The notes beneath the pieces were generated by a model, which saw only the letters and a list, made by a program, of their open reading frames with translations, was not told the DNA's origin and did no database searches. DNA of 14,097 bases from an uncultured Subdoligranulum sp. (lineage in GTDB: Bacteria; Bacillota; Clostridia; Christensenellales; CAG-314): positions 1 to 14,097 of the forward strand of contig URVX01000011.1 in the NCBI GenBank assembly GCA_900551395.1, written 5' to 3'. Shown in pieces: positions 6,148 to 13,025 of the stretch. The first letter of the stretch is position 1. Each line of letters opens with the position of its first letter. The position numbers were made by a program, and so were the translations under genes.

Positions 6148-8460
6148 CTATTTTCTGCCGTACTTCTGCTGCAGACGTGCGAGCGCCTGCTCCAGCCCCG
6201 CCTCCTCCTTTGCCTTGCGCTCCTGACGCATAGCCTTGAAATCGCGGCGCTTGTCGTCCTTTGCGCGGGGCTTTCTCTCATCCTTGGGCTTTTTGCCGAA
6301 AGGATTGACGGAGGTTTTCATTGTCAGACTTATTTTGTTCTTTTTGGTGTCGACGTCCAGCACCTTTACGTGAACGGTTTCGCCTACGCTCAGAATATCC
6401 GAAGGGTGCTTTATGTATCCGTCGGCAATCTGGCTGATGTGCACAAGTCCGTCCTGATGGACGCCGATATCCACAAACACGCCGAAATCGATGACGTTGC
6501 GCACCACTCCGTCAAGCTCCATGCCCGGCTTCAAATCCTTTATGTCGAGCAGGTCGCTTCTCAACACGGGTGTGGGCAGACTGTCGCGCACGTCGCGTCC
6601 CGGCTTCAAAAGCTCGCTCACGATGTCGTCCAGCGTAAACTCGCCTACGCCCACAAGCTCGGCTACCTTTTGCTTGCCTTCCTTTTCGATAAGCAGCGGC
6701 AGCTCCTTGAGCTTGCCTTCCTTGACGTCCTCCACGCCCAGACCGAAATGCCCGAGCAGCTTTTGCACCGCGCCGTAAGCCTCCGGGTGAACGGCGGTGT
6801 TGTCCAGCACGTTGGTCCCCTGCGGGATACGCAGAAAGCCAGCGCACTGCTCGAATGCTTTGGCTCCCAGCTTGGAAACCTTGAGCAGCTGACTTCTGTC
6901 CGTAAACGGCGTCGTCTTTCTGTATTCGACTATATTCTTCGCAATAGCGGAGTTGAGCCCCGCCACATAGCTCAAAAGGCTGGGGCTTGCCGTATTGAGA
7001 TCCACGCCCACGCTGTTGACGCAGTCCTCCACCACCCCTTCGAGCACTTCTGTCAGACGTTTTTGCGGCATGTCGTGCTGATACTGCCCCACACCGATGC
7101 TTTTGACGTCGATTTTTATCAGCTCGGCAAGAGGGTCCTGAAGCCTGCGCGCTATCGACACCGCGCTGCGCAGCGATACGTCGAACTCGGGAAACTCCTG
7201 CGCTCCCAGCTTGCTTGCCGAGTAAACCGACGCGCCCGCTTCGTTGACCACCGCGTAGCACACGCTTCTGTCGCACTCCTTGATTAGGTCGGCGACAAAA
7301 ATTTCCGCCTCCTTGCTCGCAGTGCCGTTGCCTATCGAAATCACGTCCACGCCGTGTTTTTTTATCATTGCCTTGAGCTTGGCTTTGGCTTCCTCCACGC
7401 GGTTTTGCGGAGGGGTGGGATAAACGACGCCCGTGTCCAGCACGTTGCCGGACGGGTCGATGACCGCTATTTTGCAGCCCGTTCTGTAAGCCGGGTCAAC
7501 CGCAAGTATGGTCTTTCCCTTGAGCGGCGGCTGCATGAGCAGCGGACGCAGGTTGACCTCGAACATTTTTATCGCCTGCTCGTTTGCCATGTCCGTAAGC
7601 TCGTTTCTGACCTCGCGCTCGATAGACGGAAAAATCAGCCTGTCGTATGCGTCCTCGGCGGTGGCCTCCAAAAGCCCTCTGAAAATGCCGTCTCCCTTTA
7701 TGTGGGCGGCTCTGACCTTTGCAAGAGCCGAGTCCCTGTCCTCTGCAATCGAAACCTTGAGACACTCTTCCTTTTCGCCGCGATTGATTGCAAGCACCCT
7801 GTGCGCGGGAATTTTGGATATTTTTTCGCTGTGGTCGGCGTACATCTCGTAAACGCGTCCCTCTTCCTTTTCGGGATTGATTTGCTTAGTGGATATTTCC
7901 GCTTCGTTTTTGAGAAACTCGCGCAACGTCTTTCTCAGCTCCGCGTCGTCGGAAATCATTTCGGCGATTATATCCGCCGCGCCCTTGATTGCCTGCTCGG
8001 CGCTTTCCACGCCCTTTTCGGCGTTTATAAAAGGCTCGGCAAGACCGTTCAAATCCCCGTCGGAAATTTCCTGAGCGTATATAAGGTCTGCAAGAGGCTG
8101 AAGCCCCTTTTCTATCGCAACCGACGCGCGGGTTTTTTTCTTCTGCTTGAAGGGACGGTAAACGTCCTCCACCTCCGTGAGCGTCTGCGCGCGCTCCAAA
8201 GCCGCCGCGACCTCGTCGGTCATCTTTCCCTGCTCGGTGACGGAATTGAAAACCTCTTCCTTTCTTTTTGCGAGATTGCGCAGATAAGTCAGCCTGTCTG
8301 CAAACTCTCTGAGCACCTGGTCGTCGCACGAATTGTGCATTTCCTTTCTGTAACGAGCAATAAAGGGAATGGTGTTCCCCTCGTCAATAAGCGATATGAT
8401 GTTTACGCTGTGAACTTCCTGCAAATTAAATTCAGTTGCCAATTGTTTCGCTAAATCCAT
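6148..8460 (-). CDS. tex: Tex-family S1 RNA-binding protein
   Basis: Tex proteins are cytoplasmic nucleic-acid-binding proteins linked to transcription and RNA metabolism; the exact role in Gram-positives is unclear. The 770-residue form has the Tex N-terminal helical region with VNIISLIDEGNTIPFIARYR (19-38), then the YqgF/RNase H-like domain from about 315 (TILAVDPAYRTGCKIAVID). Helix-hairpin-helix segments follow (about 480-560, with NTASPSLLSYVAGLN and FTDRSQLLKVSKLGAKAFEQ). An S1 domain lies at about 642-716 (FGVFVDIGVHQDGLVHISQI), and a Lys/Arg-rich tail at 719-770. A 15-residue longer frame begins at 8505, but that codon lies inside the promoter spacer, whereas the ATG at 8460 has GGAG 6 bases upstream. 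The longer start is therefore rejected. A GNAT gene follows 20 bases later. Confidence 0.96.
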   Translation of the reverse strand: MDLAKQLATEFNLQEVHSVNIISLIDEGNTIPFIARYRKEMHNSCDDQVLREFADRLTYLRNLAKRKEEVFNSVTEQGKMTDEVAAALERAQTLTEVEDVYRPFKQKKKTRASVAIEKGLQPLADLIYAQEISDGDLNGLAEPFINAEKGVESAEQAIKGAADIIAEMISDDAELRKTLREFLKNEAEISTKQINPEKEEGRVYEMYADHSEKISKIPAHRVLAINRGEKEECLKVSIAEDRDSALAKVRAAHIKGDGIFRGLLEATAEDAYDRLIFPSIEREVRNELTDMANEQAIKMFEVNLRPLLMQPPLKGKTILAVDPAYRTGCKIAVIDPSGNVLDTGVVYPTPPQNRVEEAKAKLKAMIKKHGVDVISIGNGTASKEAEIFVADLIKECDRSVCYAVVNEAGASVYSASKLGAQEFPEFDVSLRSAVSIARRLQDPLAELIKIDVKSIGVGQYQHDMPQKRLTEVLEGVVEDCVNSVGVDLNTASPSLLSYVAGLNSAIAKNIVEYRKTTPFTDRSQLLKVSKLGAKAFEQCAGFLRIPQGTNVLDNTAVHPEAYGAVQKLLGHFGLGVEDVKEGKLKELPLLIEKEGKQKVAELVGVGEFTLDDIVSELLKPGRDVRDSLPTPVLRSDLLDIKDLKPGMELDGVVRNVIDFGVFVDIGVHQDGLVHISQIADGYIKHPSDILSVGETVHVKVLDVDTKKNKISLTMKTSVNPFGKKPKDERKPRAKDDKRRDFKAMRQERKAKEEAGLEQALARLQQKYGRK

Positions 8461-8495
8461 ATTGTCTCCGTAGGAGGGCAATTCGCCCGAAAAAG

Positions 8496-8524
8496 ATATT
8501 AACATGTTTTGCCGATTTAGTCAA
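8496..8524 (-). promoter_or_regulatory. Strong promoter of tex
   Basis: TTGACT (8524-8519) and TAATAT (8501-8496) on the minus strand are separated by exactly 17 bases, with an extended TG just before the -10. This is the best sigma-A-type promoter in the window. The predicted start near 8489 gives a leader of about 29 bases, which contains GGGCGAATTGCCC, a short self-complementary stretch, before the ribosome site. Confidence 0.88.
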
Positions 8525-8553
8525 AGAAAAACGGGCGGGATAAAAACGCGGAA

Positions 8554-8616
8554 AATAAAATTAAGAGAACCGGCCGGCATTGGCGAAACCGAAACGCGAA
8601 TTCTCTTAATTTTATT
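8554..8616. repeat. Perfect 16-bp inverted repeat
   Basis: AATAAAATTAAGAGAA (8554-8569) pairs fully with TTCTCTTAATTTTATT (8601-8616) across a 31-base GC-rich spacer. On the minus strand the 3' arm is U-rich and continues with two more T, so it could end read-through from cwlD just ahead of the tex promoter. On the plus strand the right arm abuts a strong Shine-Dalgarno sequence. The pairing is seen; the role is not known. Confidence 0.8.
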
Positions 8617-8640
8617 AAGGAGGGTGTTATGAAAATGTAA
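8617..8640 (+). other. Strong Shine-Dalgarno with a three-codon reading frame
   Basis: AAGGAGGG at 8617-8624 lies 4 bases before ATG at 8629, an SD match that nothing obvious explains. The frame reads Met-Lys-Met-stop (8629-8640). It may be the start of a decayed gene, a minigene, or chance. No plus-strand promoter was clear upstream. Confidence 0.4.
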
Positions 8641-8979
8641 CTAAACTGTTACTGGCCTGCAGGATAAGCCGAAACTGAAAAAAGAACTTACCCTACGCCA
8701 ATATAATAATTTGAATAAGTGACGCAAAAATGAGAGAGGCACGAATTGTCAAAGAATATTTTATTACATAATTAAAATAAATATGCCATTTTTTTTTAAA
8801 GTGTCGATTTGTACGACAAAATTCTCTAAAATCATTCAGTTTGTGAAAAAAGTTATATTTTTTAGCCGAATTGTCGATGTTTTAGTCGATTTTTGCGAAT
8901 TATGAATTTCTGCTCAAATTTTTCTTTTTTCCGCCCCCCCTAATCCGTTTTTACGCTTTGTGCATAAAAATAAACGCTT
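8641..8979. other. AT-rich intergenic region, no convincing gene
   Basis: This stretch between the mini-ORF and the cwlD stop is much richer in A and T than the flanking genes. It contains TTGTCAAA (8746), TGTCGAT (8802), TTTTGTCGT on the minus strand (8821-8813), TTGTCGAT (8871) and TAGTCGAT (8883), a set of related words. TGTCG/CGACA at 8802-8818 forms an inverted pair. One plus-strand frame is open from 8645 to 8905 apart from a single TGA at 8720. A C7 run lies at 8934-8940. No promoter or RNA family was recognised. Confidence 0.5.
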
Positions 8980-9678
8980 TCAGGGCAGGTTTCCCGAATA
9001 CATAAACATCATAGCGCCCTCGAAAACGACCTTTGCAAGCTTGGTCTGATACTCCTTGTCGCAAAGCTTTCTCTCATCCTCCGCGTTGGACAAAAAACCG
9101 CACTCCACGATTACGCTGGGATTTGTGGTGCATTTAAGTATGAAATAGTCTCCGCAAAGCGCCGAAAAGCTGTTGCCGGTAAACTTGTTTAGCGCGCTCT
9201 GAAGGGAAACCGCAAGCGCCTCTCCCGCGCAGCCCTTTTCGAGAAAAAACACCTGCGGACCGCTGCGCGAGGGGGACGAGTATTTGTTCATGTGCACGGA
9301 AATAACCATGTCCGGCTTGCTTTGCTCGATAATTTCCCTGCGCTTTTCCATGTCCCGCCGTTTAAAGCCCTTTGTAGCCGTGCCGTACAAGCCGTCCTTA
9401 GTCTTTCTCGTCATAACGACCGTTATGCCGCAGCTTTCGAACTGCTCCTTCAAAAGACGGGAAACGGACAGATTGAGGTCGCTTTCCTTAACCCCCGTAT
9501 TCACACCCGTCACGCCGCCGTCAACGCCCCCGTGACCGGCGTCGATGCACACGGTAAACTGCTGATACACGTCCAGAGCGTCTCCTCCGGGACGCAAACA
9601 GAGCAGCAGAACATTGAGCCCCAGCAAAAGCCCCACAAGCACGAAAGCAATCCAGAAATAAGTTTTTTCTTTTCGCAT
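8980..9678 (-). CDS. cwlD: N-acetylmuramoyl-L-alanine amidase, CwlD type
   Basis: This is an Amidase_3 zinc enzyme that cleaves the muramic acid-L-alanine bond. CwlD acts in the forespore to make muramic-delta-lactam in spore cortex, which germination enzymes later recognise. The 232-residue protein has one N-terminal membrane anchor (about 7-28). Zinc ligands are H49 (CIDAGHGGVDGG), E65 (VKESDLNLS) and H129 (ISVHMNKYSS). The catalytic Glu is E192 in VIVECGFLSN. The segment GTATKGFKRRDMEKRREII and the single-domain layout without cell-wall repeats fit CwlD (237 residues in Bacillus) better than vegetative amidases. A GGAGG site lies 7 bases before the ATG. It stands alone, flanked by long intergenic regions. 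A weak promoter-like TTGTGG/TATAAC pair with a 19-base gap overlaps the DnaA-box cluster upstream. Confidence 0.9.
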   Translation of the reverse strand: MRKEKTYFWIAFVLVGLLLGLNVLLLCLRPGGDALDVYQQFTVCIDAGHGGVDGGVTGVNTGVKESDLNLSVSRLLKEQFESCGITVVMTRKTKDGLYGTATKGFKRRDMEKRREIIEQSKPDMVISVHMNKYSSPSRSGPQVFFLEKGCAGEALAVSLQSALNKFTGNSFSALCGDYFILKCTTNPSVIVECGFLSNAEDERKLCDKEYQTKLAKVVFEGAMMFMYSGNLP

Positions 9679-9743
9679 TTAACAACCTCCGGCGACGACG
9701 AAAAAAGACCGAAACGGACAAAAAACAGCCGATTTTTAGTAGG

Positions 9744-9797
9744 TTATACACTTTTCCACAGAGTTATCCACAATTTTACTCCCGGAGGTGTGGACAA
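9744..9797. promoter_or_regulatory. Cluster of four DnaA-box-like 9-mers
   Basis: Plus strand: TTATACACT (9744-9752), TTTTCCACA (9752-9760) and TTATCCACA (9764-9772), the last a perfect consensus DnaA box. Minus strand: TTGTCCACA (9797-9789), one mismatch. Four sites in 54 bases is dense. TAGTAG at 9738-9743 directly precedes the first box and resembles a short DnaA-trio. The cluster lies 66-119 bases upstream of the cwlD ATG. It could be part of a replication origin, a DnaA-titrating site, or a DnaA-controlled promoter. No dnaA or dnaN gene is present in the window. Confidence 0.7.
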
Positions 9798-9809
9798 GTT
9801 GTTTCATAA

Positions 9810-9830
9810 CGAGCGTGAAACCGCCGCTGC
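9810..9830. repeat. Inverted repeat GTTTCA/TGAAAC
   Basis: A 6-bp perfect inverted repeat with a 9-base spacer sits next to the DnaA-box cluster. It could be a protein binding site; there is no further support. From here to the pepT terminator at 9945 no gene or other signal was seen. Confidence 0.35.
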
Positions 9831-9944
9831 CCCGCAGAAGAAAAATCGGAAATTTTTTTTCATTATTTTGACCATGCCGACCGCCTGATTTAGAATATGT
9901 CGCGTGCAAAAAATTTATACTTTCCTCATGCCGCCCGACATAAT

Positions 9945-9971
9945 AAAAAACTCCGCCGTCAGAGGCGGAGT
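9945..9971 (-). terminator. Rho-independent terminator of pepT
   Basis: CTCCGCC (9951-9957) pairs with GGCGGAG (9964-9970) across a 6-base loop. The minus strand continues with six T (9950-9945). It lies 47 bases beyond the pepT stop. Confidence 0.92.
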
Positions 9972-10017
9972 AAGCATATTTGCTCAAAGCTTGGTTCTTG
10001 TATTTGCCGAAAAAGCG

Positions 10018-11241
10018 TCACTCTTCGAAAGCGGCGTACAGACGCACTATTCCCAGCAGAATTTCCACCGTTTTTTCCATCGACTGAACGGAGATATACT
10101 CCTGCGGTCCGTGGAAATTGTGTCCGCCCGTGCACAGGTTGGGACAGGGCAAGCCCTTGAAAGAAAGCTGTGCTCCGTCCGTACCGCCGCGTATGGGAAC
10201 GACGACGGGTCGGACGCCCGCCTGCTCCATCGCCTTATTCGCGTTTTCTATCAAATGCATGTGCGGCCGGATTTTTTCGCGCATGTTCCTGTAGCTGTCC
10301 TTCAAAATAAGCTCTACCGTGCCGGCGCCGTAGGCTTCGTTTATTTCGCGGCACGCCTTTTCCATAAAATCTTTTTTGTCGCGGAATTTTTTCGAGTCGT
10401 GGTCGCGGATAATACATACAAGACGCGCGCTTTCGACGCTTGCGGTCATCTCGTCGAAATGAAAAAAGCCCTCGTAGCCTTCGGTGCGCGCGGGAGTCTC
10501 GTCGGCGTCGAACTTGTTTATCAGCTCATTGGCAATAAGCAGAGCGTTTTTCATTTTGTTTTTCGCGTCGCCCGGATGAATACTGACGCCCTTTATGCGG
10601 ATTTCCGCCTGCGCAGCGTTGAAGTTTTCGTATTCCAGCTCGCCCAGAGCGGCGCCGTCCACCGTATAAGCGTACCTGCATTTGAAGCCCTCGACGTCAA
10701 GCAGAGCCGCGCCGTGTCCTATTTCCTCGTCGGGAGTAAAGGCAATCCCTATCTCTCCGTGCATGACGGACGTATCGTTCAGCAGCCTTTCGCACAGCTC
10801 CATGATTTCGGCTATGCCCGCCTTGTCGTCCGCGCCTAACAGGGTGTCGCCGCTCGCGGTAATTATATCCTGCCCCGCATAGCGGGAAAGATGAGGAAAT
10901 TCATTGGGAGAAATTTTTACTCCGTTGTTCAGTTCCAGCGTTTTTCCGTCGTAATTTTCAAAAATTTTCGGCTTGACGCCTGTGCCGGATACCGCAGGCG
11001 CAGTGTCGAGATGAGCAATAAAACCGATTTTGGGCGCGCCCCCCTTCACGTTGGAGGGAATTGTCGCGTAGACATAGGAATTGTCGGTGATTTTAACGTC
11101 CTTAGCCCCCATGTGCAGAAGCTCGTCGTACAGCAGCACGGCAAGATTGCGCTGCTTTGCCGTGCTGGGCACTGTGGGAGAATCGGGATCGGACGTCGTA
11201 TCCACGACGACGTAGCGAAGAAATTTTTCTTTTACACTCAT
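10018..11241 (-). CDS. pepT: Peptidase T (tripeptide aminopeptidase, M20B)
   Basis: PepT is a cytosolic di-zinc aminopeptidase that releases the N-terminal residue of tripeptides. The 407-residue length is normal. Expected metal and catalytic residues are all present: H77 with catalytic D79 in IGFIAHLDTAPAVSG, bridging D138 in LLGADDKAGIAEI, E172 and E173 in FTPDEEIGHG, D195 in YTVDGA, and H377 in GGHNFHGPQEY. The segment RGGTDGAQLSFKGLPCPNL is a PepT signature of the lid and substrate-binding region. The AGGAGA site lies 6 bases before the ATG. It has its own promoter and terminator, so it is a single-gene unit, transcribed divergently from the DUF3810-like gene across 107 bases. Its product serves peptide nutrition and has no evident link to its neighbours. 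Confidence 0.97.
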   Translation of the reverse strand: MSVKEKFLRYVVVDTTSDPDSPTVPSTAKQRNLAVLLYDELLHMGAKDVKITDNSYVYATIPSNVKGGAPKIGFIAHLDTAPAVSGTGVKPKIFENYDGKTLELNNGVKISPNEFPHLSRYAGQDIITASGDTLLGADDKAGIAEIMELCERLLNDTSVMHGEIGIAFTPDEEIGHGAALLDVEGFKCRYAYTVDGAALGELEYENFNAAQAEIRIKGVSIHPGDAKNKMKNALLIANELINKFDADETPARTEGYEGFFHFDEMTASVESARLVCIIRDHDSKKFRDKKDFMEKACREINEAYGAGTVELILKDSYRNMREKIRPHMHLIENANKAMEQAGVRPVVVPIRGGTDGAQLSFKGLPCPNLCTGGHNFHGPQEYISVQSMEKTVEILLGIVRLYAAFEE

Positions 11242-11267
11242 AAAAAGTCTCCTGTTATTTCTGTTTT

Positions 11268-11276
11268 ATTATATCA
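11268..11276 (-). promoter_or_regulatory. pepT extended -10 promoter
   Basis: TGATATAAT on the minus strand (11276-11268) gives a perfect -10 with an extended TG. The -35 at 17 bases is weak (TTTAAA). The leader to the ATG at 11241 is about 20 bases. Confidence 0.7.
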
Positions 11277-11333
11277 CAAAAGGTCTGTTTTTTAAAGTTT
11301 TTTGCATTATGCTTATTATTTTTTTGCTTTGTA

Positions 11334-11342
11334 TGGTATAAT
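11334..11342 (+). promoter_or_regulatory. Extended -10 promoter of the DUF3810-like gene
   Basis: TGGTATAAT gives a perfect -10 (11337-11342) with an extended TG. No convincing -35 is present, only a T-rich tract. The -10 ends 6 bases before the ATG at 11349, so transcription should begin at or next to the start codon. Confidence 0.7.
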
Positions 11343-11348
11343 AAGCGT

Positions 11349-12587
11349 ATGTTAGACAAAAAACACGTCATTGCAAACGCCAAGCCCGACAAGCCGCGCG
11401 AGGCAAAATCCGTTAGGCTGAAGGGATGGCTGATTGCGCTGGGCGCATGCGTCGCTGCGCTCGTTCTTTTGTGCGTACTGAAATCCGATCCGGCGGTAAG
11501 CGAATTTCTTGCGCGCACCTTTTCCCGCGCGTGGGTGTGGTTTTTCGCGCATATTTTCGGCTGGCTTCCGGTCAGCTTTTATGAATTGTTTATCATCGCC
11601 GCAGTTGCGGGCGTCGTGTTTTCTCTGGTGAAAATTATAATAAACCTGAAGCGCAAAGAGGGTATGCGGGCGCTCAAGGTTGTCGTAATTTTGGCGACGG
11701 TCTGCGTCGGCTTCGCCTCCGTCTTCACAGCCACCGCTTCCGTTTGCTACAACCGCAGCAACATCCCATTGGGTCGGGAACAATTCACGGTAAGCGACCG
11801 AGAGCTTTTCGACGCCTGCGAATTTTATGTAACCAGACTCAACGAAGTGAGTGCGCGTCTTGAAAGAGACGACGACGGGATAGTAAAAAATCCCTACACC
11901 ACAAAAGAGCTGGGCGACATCCTGCAAAAAGACTTCGAATGTCTCGACGTCTACGACGGCTTTTTCAGCCCCTACACTCCTCAGGCAAAGGGAATGGCGT
12001 CGAGTTTTTTCATGAGCGCACTGTCCCTCACCGGCATAACCTTCGTGCCTTTCGGCGAGCCTAACGTAAACGTCCAAAATCCCGCCTGCGACCTTCCGCA
12101 TACAATGGCGCACGAAATGGCGCACTCAAAAGGCGTGATGCGTGAGTATGAGGCAAATATAACGGCAAATTACGTCTGCTTAAACAGCTCGGACGATTTT
12201 GTTTTGTACAGCGGATTGACAAACACCGTTTACGACCTGCTGGATCTTTATCTTGCGCAAACGGGAGACAATGAAGGACACGACGCCTTTTACGATATGC
12301 TAGACGACGCGATAAGCGCGGAAAACGTCGCCGTGTTCCGTTTCTGGATGAACCAGTCGAGCTTCTTTTCGGATATTTCGGAATGGTTCAACAATCTTTA
12401 TCTCAAGCTAAACGGTCAGACCGGGGGTACGGACAGCTACCGTGAGCCTCCTCTCGTAATCGAACCCGTCGAGCCTCCGACCGGCGAGCCGGCAGAGCCG
12501 CTTCCCCCCGACGCCGCCGCGCCGACGGTAATTTCCTACACCCAGACGCAGAGAATAATGCTGGAATTGTTTGCAAAGCAAAAATAA
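11349..12587 (+). CDS. DUF3810-like membrane zinc metallopeptidase (putative)
   Basis: This 412-residue protein resembles the DUF3810 family, whose function is not established. A short basic N-terminus precedes three predicted membrane helices (about 25-44, 73-96, 109-131). A large domain follows, probably on one face of the membrane. It contains DLPHTMAHEMAHSKGVMREY, with HEMAH (255-259) matching the HExxH zinc-protease motif and E266 or E268 as a likely third ligand. A Pro/Glu-rich linker (about 366-392) and a short tail ending in a basic helix finish the protein. No Shine-Dalgarno sequence precedes the ATG. Later Met codons would remove the first membrane helix, so 11349 is kept, with an unusually close promoter. 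It is a single-gene unit with a terminator at 12606. Protease activity is inferred from the motif alone. Confidence 0.85.
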   Translation: MLDKKHVIANAKPDKPREAKSVRLKGWLIALGACVAALVLLCVLKSDPAVSEFLARTFSRAWVWFFAHIFGWLPVSFYELFIIAAVAGVVFSLVKIIINLKRKEGMRALKVVVILATVCVGFASVFTATASVCYNRSNIPLGREQFTVSDRELFDACEFYVTRLNEVSARLERDDDGIVKNPYTTKELGDILQKDFECLDVYDGFFSPYTPQAKGMASSFFMSALSLTGITFVPFGEPNVNVQNPACDLPHTMAHEMAHSKGVMREYEANITANYVCLNSSDDFVLYSGLTNTVYDLLDLYLAQTGDNEGHDAFYDMLDDAISAENVAVFRFWMNQSSFFSDISEWFNNLYLKLNGQTGGTDSYREPPLVIEPVEPPTGEPAEPLPPDAAAPTVISYTQTQRIMLELFAKQK

Positions 12588-12605
12588 TCAAGGCTTTTAA
12601 GCTGC

Positions 12606-12637
12606 AAAACGAATTATCATATAATCAGTTCGTTTTT
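12606..12637 (+). terminator. Terminator of the DUF3810-like gene
   Basis: AAAACGAA (12606-12613) pairs with TTCGTTTT (12629-12636), with inner TTAT/ATAA pairing (12614-12617 and 12621-12624) and an asymmetric bulge. The 3' arm ends in five T. It lies 18 bases after the stop. The stem is AT-rich, so efficiency may be moderate. Confidence 0.7.
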
Positions 12638-13025
12638 GTTGTCGAAGGCATTGTAATTTTTAGCCTTAAACCGGTCAGTAAATGAAAAAACCGAATATTT
12701 ACGTGTATCGTTTTCGTCGTAATTTTCCTCCGTAGTCTAATCTTTTTCTTTGCAGCCGCTTTTTTCCTTTATAAGAAAAATACAATCCCGCTCGAACCCC
12801 GTTTTTCCTCCGCGCAAGCTTTGACAATATGCTTAAGGCATATTACGCCCCGATATTAAATTCTTCTGTCGTTTATTACCGCATTTAAATGCTTAAATCG
12901 TTTTCCACCGATATGTATGCCGCAAACATTTAAAAAGGCTAAAAAATTATGTCAAAGGATTTTGAAACGAAAACCTGCGACAACGGCAGAAATGTCACCC
13001 TATTTTGCAGTTAAGAGTTTTAAGG
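12638..13025. other. Intergenic region with palindromes, no convincing gene
   Basis: This gap is richer in A and T than its flanks. It contains AAGGC/GCCTT (12645-12649 and 12663-12667), TTGACA at 12821 overlapping the inverted repeat AATATGC/GCATATT (12826-12832 and 12838-12844), and the 12-bp palindrome GCATTTAAATGC (12881-12892). The word ATGCTTAA occurs in both latter elements (12829 and 12889). Two short plus-strand frames (12917-13048, 43 codons, Lys-rich; 12949-13014, 21 codons) lack a good ribosome site and are not called as genes. Confidence 0.45.

Noticed and set aside
6130..7287. Long plus-strand frame of 385 codons
   Set aside because: It is antisense to tex; the tex frame carries intact domains in order, so this is a shadow.
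7354..8454. Long plus-strand frame of 366 codons
   Set aside because: It is antisense to the N-terminal half of tex, with no family motif.
8461..8505. Upstream extension of Tex by 15 residues
   Set aside because: Its start codon lies within the spacer of the tex promoter, upstream of the predicted transcription start.
8931..8975. Imperfect hairpin just after the cwlD stop as a terminator
   Set aside because: The stem needs bulges and a wobble pair and is followed by a G-run on the minus strand rather than T.
9736..9987. Minus-strand 83-codon frame across the DnaA-box region
   Set aside because: It runs through the pepT terminator, has no ribosome site or recognisable motif, and its composition does not look like protein. 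The region is better read as regulatory.
9904..10839. Plus-strand frame of 311 codons
   Set aside because: It is antisense to pepT and crosses the pepT terminator; no protein family was recognised.
12949..13014. 21-codon plus-strand ORF with two Cys
   Set aside because: It is very short with a poorly spaced AAGG, and overlaps another equally unsupported frame.
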